The position numbers and the translations under genes were made by a program. A stretch of DNA of 64,000 nt from DASZVB01 sp035545855. GTDB taxonomy: Bacteria; Myxococcota_A; Polyangia; Polyangiales; Polyangiaceae. The DNA is taken from the NCBI GenBank assembly GCA_035545855.1, contig DASZXK010000069.1:13192-77191 (forward strand), in the 5' to 3' direction. The notes beneath the pieces are model-generated. The model had not been told where the DNA came from and made no database searches. It saw nothing but the letters and a program-made list of their open reading frames with translations. Shown piece by piece: positions 59,559-64,000 of the stretch (position 1 is the stretch's first letter; each line of letters opens with the position of its first letter).

Positions 59559-59954
59559 TCATCGGGCGGACGGCTCTCCGGATTTCGCCGCGCGGACCCC
59601 GAACAGGACGAGGAGCGCCGCCGCCGCGCCCATCGTGTCCGCGACCCAGTCCCAGACGTCCGAGCTCCGCCACGGGATGAACGCCTGCCAGACCTCGAGC
59701 AAGGCTCCGGCGCCGGAGGAGAGCGCCGCGGCGAGCAGGAGAGCGACCACGGGCGAGACGCGCGGCGCGAGATGCCGAAGCGCGCGAGCGAACAGCGGCA
59801 CCATGAGGCCGAACGCGAGGAAGTGCGCCGTCTTGTCCGAGACGTGCATCGGGGTGTCCGCGCCGCGGATCGAGCCCATCACGAAGATGTACGCGACGTA
59901 CGCGAACGCCGGACCGACTCCGAGCAGGAGCGCACGCGTGCCGCGGTCCGTCAC
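59559..59954 (-). CDS. VanZ-like membrane protein
   Basis: A 131-residue protein with four predicted helices. GTG 59954 overlaps the MFS stop (GTGA). The family signature is clear: DKTAHFLAFGLMVPLF after helix 1, then ALLEVWQAFIPWRSSDVWDWVADTMGA. VanZ relatives confer low-level teicoplanin resistance in enterococci; in most bacteria their role is unknown. It is in the thiG-MFS-VanZ operon. Confidence 0.88.
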   Translation of the reverse strand: MTDRGTRALLLGVGPAFAYVAYIFVMGSIRGADTPMHVSDKTAHFLAFGLMVPLFARALRHLAPRVSPVVALLLAAALSSGAGALLEVWQAFIPWRSSDVWDWVADTMGAAAALLVLFGVRAAKSGEPSAR

Positions 59955-61195
59955 AGCGCCGCCGTCTCCTCGAGCGAGCGGCCCTTCGTCTCCGGGAAGA
60001 GCACGTAGATGAGCCCGATCCCGATGAATGGGAAGATCGCCGTCAGACGCAGGACGGGTCCGTAACCCATCGTCTCGGCGAGCGCCCCGACGGCGATCGG
60101 CGACAGCACGTATCCGAGCCGTCCGATGAGGTTGTTCGCCCACGCGAAGCCGTCCGCGCGCATCGCAGTCGGGAAGAGCTCGGTCGTGAACGAGTTCAGG
60201 ATGGGGAGGAACGCGCTCGACGCGAAGATGCCGGCGACGAGGGACACCGTGAGCCCGGCCTGGGACGTGAGCGTGTAGCAGCCGATCGTGCCCACTCCGC
60301 CGACGGCGAACACCACGGCCGCGGCCGGACGCCGGCCCCACGAATCCAGCGCCTTGCCGACGCCGAAGACGAGCGGGAGCGCCACGACCGCCGCGAGCGC
60401 GACCGACGCGGCGACCTGCTTGTCCGTGAGCCCCCGTTCGTTCATGGCGAAGTCCTTCCAGAACGTCACCGTGTTCTGCGTGGACACGTACGCGAAGATC
60501 CAGACGACTCCGAGCTCCAGGACTCGCTTCCGGTACGGCGTCCGGAACACGTGGAAGACGGATTCGGCGCGGTGCGCCCCCTGCTCCTCGAACCGCTTCG
60601 TCTCGTGGAGGCCGCGCCTCGCGTACGCAATCGTGACGAGCGGGAGGAGCGCGACGAAGTACACCGTCCGCCAGCCGTACGGCGACCTCACGAGGAACGG
60701 AACGAGCCCCGCGCAGAGGATCGCCCCGAAGCTCGAGAACGCGGCGACGGTGCCGATGGCGAGACCGCGCCGCTCCTTCGGGAACTCCTCGGCGGCGATG
60801 ACCATGCTCGTCGCGTACTCTCCGATGAGGAAGATCCGGGCGAGCATCTGACAGAACGCGAACGACCAAGGCCCGGGAGCCAGTCCCGAGACGAAGGTGG
60901 AAATGGTGTACCCGGTGATCGTCACCGTGAGCACGCGACGGCGGCCCCACTGATCCGCGCGCCGGACCAGAGCGTACGCGAGCATCGAACCGAAGTTGAT
61001 GAGCGCGACGAGCCTGCCTGCCACCTCGGGCCCGACGTGCATGTCCGCCCGGAAATTCGGCAAGATCTGCGCGAGCGCGATGAAGTCGTAGCCTTCGAAG
61101 AAGGTCGCGACGCTGAGGAAGACGAGGAGCCGCTTCTGATACGTCGACAGCGGCGGCGGGGCGGGCCGCTCCCCCTCCCCGGCCGGCTCGCTCAA
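59951..61195 (-). CDS. MFS transporter (sugar/organic acid type)
   Basis: A 414-residue permease with twelve predicted helices: FFEGYDFIALAQILPNF in helix 1, the loop RRADQWGRRRVLT (motif A), EYATSMVIAAEEFPKERRG after helix 4, the second-half loop DSWGRRPAA and a final PETKGRSLEE, the mark of the sugar/aromatic-acid porter families. The TTG start overlaps the thiG stop (TTGA). A thiamine precursor or unrelated metabolite could be the substrate; no evidence decides. Confidence 0.92.
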   Translation of the reverse strand: MSEPAGEGERPAPPPLSTYQKRLLVFLSVATFFEGYDFIALAQILPNFRADMHVGPEVAGRLVALINFGSMLAYALVRRADQWGRRRVLTVTITGYTISTFVSGLAPGPWSFAFCQMLARIFLIGEYATSMVIAAEEFPKERRGLAIGTVAAFSSFGAILCAGLVPFLVRSPYGWRTVYFVALLPLVTIAYARRGLHETKRFEEQGAHRAESVFHVFRTPYRKRVLELGVVWIFAYVSTQNTVTFWKDFAMNERGLTDKQVAASVALAAVVALPLVFGVGKALDSWGRRPAAAVVFAVGGVGTIGCYTLTSQAGLTVSLVAGIFASSAFLPILNSFTTELFPTAMRADGFAWANNLIGRLGYVLSPIAVGALAETMGYGPVLRLTAIFPFIGIGLIYVLFPETKGRSLEETAAL

Positions 61196-61968
61196 ATGAG
61201 CCCGCTCTCCGGGCTCGACGCGCTCGCGTGGAGACGCTTCGGCATGCGACCCGCGAGGAACGCCTTCCTTCCGGCGCTCACCGCTTCTCGCATCGCTTCC
61301 GCCATCAAGATCGGGTGTCTGGCGCCGGCGATGGCCGTGTTCATGAGCACGCCGTGACAGCCGAGCTCCATCGCGACCGCCGCGTCGCTCGCCGTCCCGA
61401 CGCCCGCGTCCACGATGACGGGGACCTTCGCGCTCTCGAGGATGATGCGGAGGTTGTACGGGTTCCGGATGCCGAGACCGGACCCGATGGGCGCCGCGAG
61501 CGGCATCACCGCCGCGCAGCCGAGGTCCTCGAGCTTCTTGCAGACGATCGGATCATCCATGCAGTACGGGAGCACCGTGAAGCCCTCCTTCACGAGGATC
61601 TTCGCGGCTTCGAGCGTCTGCTCGTTGTCGGGGTAGAGCGTGCGCTCGTCCCCGATGACCTCGAGCTTCACGAGGTCCGCGATGCCGAGCTCCCGCGCGA
61701 GCCGGAGCGTGCGGACGGCCTCGTCCGCCGTGTAGCAGCCCGCCGTGTTCGGCAGGATCGTCCAGCGCTTGCTCATCACGAGGCTCATGAGGGAGCCCGC
61801 GGCGCGGTCCTTCAGGTCCACCCGCCGGAGCGCGACGGTGACGACCTCCGCGCCGGAGGCCTCCAGCGCCGCGCGGGTCTCGTTCACGTCCTTGTATTTC
61901 CCGGTGCCGACGAAGAGCCGGGAAGAGAAGGTGTGGCTACCGATGCGGAGCGCGTCGTCGTTCGCCAT
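61192..61968 (-). CDS. thiG: Thiazole synthase
   Basis: A 258-residue TIM-barrel enzyme that forms the thiazole phosphate of thiamine from deoxyxylulose phosphate and ThiS-thiocarboxylate. Typical sequence: SRLFVGTGKYKD, VTVALRRVDL, LPNTAGCYTADEAVRTLRLARE, LVKLEVIGD (Schiff-base Lys), LPLAAPIGSGLGI-like PLAAPIGSGLG, and VDAGVGTASDAAVAMELG. No thiS, thiF, thiH or thiO lies nearby. It begins a thiG-MFS-VanZ operon. Confidence 0.97.
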   Translation of the reverse strand: MANDDALRIGSHTFSSRLFVGTGKYKDVNETRAALEASGAEVVTVALRRVDLKDRAAGSLMSLVMSKRWTILPNTAGCYTADEAVRTLRLARELGIADLVKLEVIGDERTLYPDNEQTLEAAKILVKEGFTVLPYCMDDPIVCKKLEDLGCAAVMPLAAPIGSGLGIRNPYNLRIILESAKVPVIVDAGVGTASDAAVAMELGCHGVLMNTAIAGARHPILMAEAMREAVSAGRKAFLAGRMPKRLHASASSPESGLI

Positions 61969-62013
61969 GGGGGGCGTATACCACCGCCCGGAGGCGGAGG
62001 AACGGCTCCGCGT

Positions 62014-62865
62014 TCAGGCCGCTCCCTTCCAGCGCCGGTGCATCCACAGCCACTGCTCGGGGCGCCGGCGGACGTGCTCGTCCAGGAGGCGGGTGACGGC
62101 GATCATCGTCTCTTCGGCCCAGGCTCGCTCCGCCCGCGCGGGGGGCTCGAAGACGCCCGCGAGCGTCACGCCGTGACCGCCGTCGGCGTCCCGGTACGGG
62201 AACGCCGCGACGAGCGGCGCTCTCGCCCGCATCGCGGCATATGCCGGAGCGAGATCCACGAGGGCAGGAGCTCCGAGGAACGACGCGCGGACGACGCCCC
62301 GCGCCCGCTCGGGCGCCTGATCCACGAGCATCGCGACGACCTCTCCGCGTCGAAGCGCGCTCGCGACGTCCCGCGCGGCGCGTCCCGCTTCCGTGAGCCG
62401 GACCCCTTCCCGCCTCCGCGTCCCTTGCCAGAGGCGGTCGAGGACCGACACCGACAGGCGCTTCGTGACGACCGTGAGCGGCGCGACGCGCGCCATGGCG
62501 CAGGCGGCGACGTCCCAGCTCCCGGTATGGGCCGTCGCGACGACGACGCCGCGACCGCGCGCCCGGAGCGCCTCGAGTTCCGCGAGCGGAGCCCGAACGG
62601 CGAGCGCGTGGCGACCTCGGCGTATGGATAGACGGAGCAGCTCGAACAGGCCCCGTCCGAGGGAGCGGTACATGGCGCGGACCGTGTCCGACGGCTCCGC
62701 GACGCCTGCTCGCGTCATCGCCCGTTCGGCGTGCGCGCGCCGCACGCGGAGCAAGTCCCCGACGACGAAGGCCGCGACGGCCGCGAACAGCCGCGCAGCC
62801 CGAGAGCGGTCGCGTTCCGGGCCGCGTCCCACGGCGCGTTCAGCCGAATCCGGCGCGGCGCCCAC
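62014..62865 (-). CDS. LpxL/HtrB-like lipid acyltransferase
   Basis: A 283-residue acyltransferase. HTGSWD (HX4D motif) lies near residue 112, followed by VTKRLSVSVLDRLWQGTRRREGVRL, VAMLVDQAPERARGVVRASFLG and the terminal EQWLWMHRRWKG. This is the family that adds acyl chains to lipid A or related glycolipids. The N-terminus is Arg/Ala-rich with a short hydrophobic stretch. The start overlaps the small upstream gene by 26 bases, so they are coupled. Confidence 0.88.
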   Translation of the reverse strand: MGAAPDSAERAVGRGPERDRSRAARLFAAVAAFVVGDLLRVRRAHAERAMTRAGVAEPSDTVRAMYRSLGRGLFELLRLSIRRGRHALAVRAPLAELEALRARGRGVVVATAHTGSWDVAACAMARVAPLTVVTKRLSVSVLDRLWQGTRRREGVRLTEAGRAARDVASALRRGEVVAMLVDQAPERARGVVRASFLGAPALVDLAPAYAAMRARAPLVAAFPYRDADGGHGVTLAGVFEPPARAERAWAEETMIAVTRLLDEHVRRRPEQWLWMHRRWKGAA

Positions 62866-63118
62866 CCTGCGGCTGAGGCTCGACGGCGCCGGCGAACACG
62901 TCTTCGAGGGCGAGGATGTAGACCTCGCCGCGGACGCTCCGGGCCTTCACGAAGCCCCCGTCCAGCCGAAGGGCCTCGACGCGGCTCACGGTGAGGCTCG
63001 ACCCTTCCGCGGAGACGTACAGCGTGATGTGCCGGCCCTCCTGGGTGGCAAACCAGCCCTTGTCGTCCTTCTTCGCCTCCGCGGCCTGAACGATCGCGGT
63101 GAAATGCTCCTCGGTCAT
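62840..63118 (-). CDS. Small conserved protein of unknown function
   Basis: A 92-residue cytosolic protein: a helix (EEHFTAIVQAAEAKK), then strands (RHITLYVSAEGSSLTVSRVEALRLDGGFVKARSVRGEVYILALEDVFAGAVE) with the alternating pattern of a small beta barrel, possibly a PilZ- or RNA-binding-like fold. No motif decides. It overlaps the acyltransferase start by 26 bases and is divergent from the ABC ATPase gene. Confidence 0.7.
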   Translation of the reverse strand: MTEEHFTAIVQAAEAKKDDKGWFATQEGRHITLYVSAEGSSLTVSRVEALRLDGGFVKARSVRGEVYILALEDVFAGAVEPQPQGGRRAGFG

Positions 63119-63174
63119 ACCGGTTTACTTCGCGCGGGGGGCCGTGAAGGTCAAGGCTTTGGTATCGTCCGGCG

Positions 63175-64000
63175 GTGGCTCCTCAGGCTCGCCCCACCGC
63201 CGAAACCCCGCCCGAAGCGGGCGCCGGGGCCCGGGGGGAGCCGCACGTGGTCGTCCAGCACATGACGAAGCGCTTCGGCGATTTCGTCGCGCTGGACGAC
63301 ATCAACATGACGATTCGCCGCGGCCAGGTCGTCGTCGTCATCGGAGGCTCCGGGGCCGGCAAGACGACCCTCCTCCGCCTGCTCATCGGGCTCGACAAGC
63401 CGACGAGCGGGTCGATCTTCGTGGACGGCGTGGACGTCGCGCCGCTCTCCGAGCGGAAGATGAACGAGGTACGGCGGAAGTTCGGCATGGTCTTCCAGTA
63501 CGCCGCGCTCCTCGATTCCTTGAACGTCCTCGACAACGTCGCCTTCCCGCTCCGCGAGCACACGAAGCTCTCGGAGAAGGAGATCCGGAAGCGCGTCATC
63601 GAGAAACTCTCCATCCTCGGCCTCGAGAAGATCGAGACGCGGTTCCCCAGCCAGCTCTCGGGCGGCATGCGAAAACGCGTCGGCCTCGCGCGCGCCCTCA
63701 TGCTGGACCCGAAGATCGTCGTCTACGACGAACCCACGAGCGGCCTCGACCCGCTCACGAGCCGGATGGTGGACGAACTCATCCTCGAGACGCGGGACCG
63801 CTTCGGCGTCACGAGCGTCGTCATCTCCCACGACATGGCGAGCGCGCTGAAGATCGCGGACTACGTCTTCCTGCTCGCGAAGGGACGCCTCGTGGGACAG
63901 GGGACGCCGGCCGAGCTCATCCGCGAGAAGAGCGGGCTCGCGAAGGAGTTCCTGGACGCGAGCGGGATCGCGGCGGAAGAGGTGGTGAGGGAGCGGGGGC
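63175..64000 (+). CDS. Mla-type ABC transporter ATPase (3' truncated by the window)
   Basis: 275 codons from a GTG at 63175 (MAPQARPTAE) run open to the window edge. All ABC ATPase motifs are visible: Walker A GGSGAGKT, Q-loop in MVFQYAALLDSL, signature LSGGMRKRVGLARAL, Walker B IVVYDEPTSGLD and the H-loop VISHD. FQYAALLDSLNVLDNVAFPL and MRKRVGLARA are typical of MlaF/Mkl ATPases for phospholipid or lipid transport in the envelope. The permease and MCE-type genes should lie beyond base 64000. The first 24 residues are a disordered extension. Confidence 0.92.
   Translation, partial: MAPQARPTAETPPEAGAGARGEPHVVVQHMTKRFGDFVALDDINMTIRRGQVVVVIGGSGAGKTTLLRLLIGLDKPTSGSIFVDGVDVAPLSERKMNEVRRKFGMVFQYAALLDSLNVLDNVAFPLREHTKLSEKEIRKRVIEKLSILGLEKIETRFPSQLSGGMRKRVGLARALMLDPKIVVYDEPTSGLDPLTSRMVDELILETRDRFGVTSVVISHDMASALKIADYVFLLAKGRLVGQGTPAELIREKSGLAKEFLDASGIAAEEVVRERG

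Overview
The window is chromosomal DNA from a very GC-rich, gene-dense bacterium, most likely a member of the Myxococcota (class Polyangia). This rests on gene content: a Hanks-type Ser/Thr kinase with a single transmembrane segment and long Pro/Ala-rich tail, several lipoproteins with Gly/Ser or Asp/Ala linkers before Cys-rich domains, a Cys-rich secreted protein ending in a MYXO-CTERM-like signal, a GYF_2-type membrane protein and a CcmH variant. No phage, insertion sequence, CRISPR array, rRNA or tRNA was recognised. Genes are closely packed, often with ATGA, GTGA or TTGA stop-start overlaps. Three convergent pairs overlap at their 3' ends.

Layout. 0-4.3 kb: the end of one gene and a complete lipoprotein gene that share a new-looking Cys-pair repeat, a protein of SH3/Tudor-like repeats, a 45-residue Lys-rich basic protein with its own promoter and terminator, and an alpha/beta hydrolase. 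4.5-9.3 kb: UvrD/Rep-family helicase, CcmH-like protein, a repeat-filled spacer, elongation factor P and a membrane TPR protein. 9.3-13.8 kb: MATE transporter-thiD-thioesterase operon, possibly with a lipoprotein. 14-22.5 kb: START-like lipoprotein and rRNA uracil methyltransferase, a hybrid sensor kinase that has lost its phosphoacceptor His, a PhoD-like phosphatase, a DHA2 exporter, and a LysR regulator divergent from a DoxX-like gene. 22.6-26.4 kb: GbsR-type regulator, a STAS-like protein, and feoAB behind a Fur-box-like palindrome. 26.4-31.8 kb: Ser/Thr kinase plus PEGA-like partner, divergent from mpg-coaBC-CPBP protease. 31.8-39.8 kb: YebC, the 960-residue Cys-rich surface protein, FKBP isomerase, an EAL phosphodiesterase, ilvD and a Cys-rich lipoprotein. 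39.8-50.9 kb: two-subunit GMC oxidoreductase, SDR, two proteins of unknown function, a solitary N6-adenine-type DNA methyltransferase, a leucine-carboxyl-methyltransferase homologue coupled to polyphosphate:AMP phosphotransferase, an OmpA/MotB-like protein and the GYF_2 protein. 50.9-51.5 kb: a 632-base non-coding segment between converging genes with long imperfect inverted repeats. 51.5-64 kb: secreted HExxH protein plus alpha-solenoid partner, a lipoprotein with a GYGQQP prion-like repeat, ileS (eukaryote-like type), thiE, a small TPR lipoprotein, an apparently orphaned Uma2-like C-terminus, VanZ-like and MFS genes translationally coupled to thiG, an LpxL-like acyltransferase, and the start of an Mla-type ABC ATPase gene.

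Most genes serve housekeeping or envelope functions: thiamine (thiD, thiE and thiG at three places), branched-chain amino acids (ilvD), CoA (coaBC), ferrous iron uptake (feoAB), translation (efp, ileS, RNA methylation) and DNA repair (helicase, mpg). No complete new multi-gene defence or metabolic system was identified. The most unusual items are the Cys-pair repeat family, the Lys-rich mini-protein, the dispersed intergenic repeat that extends a LysR coding region, the His-less kinase, the GYGQQP lipoprotein and the structured spacer at 51 kb. Start codons were reassigned where a longer frame ran into a neighbouring gene; those choices are inferred.
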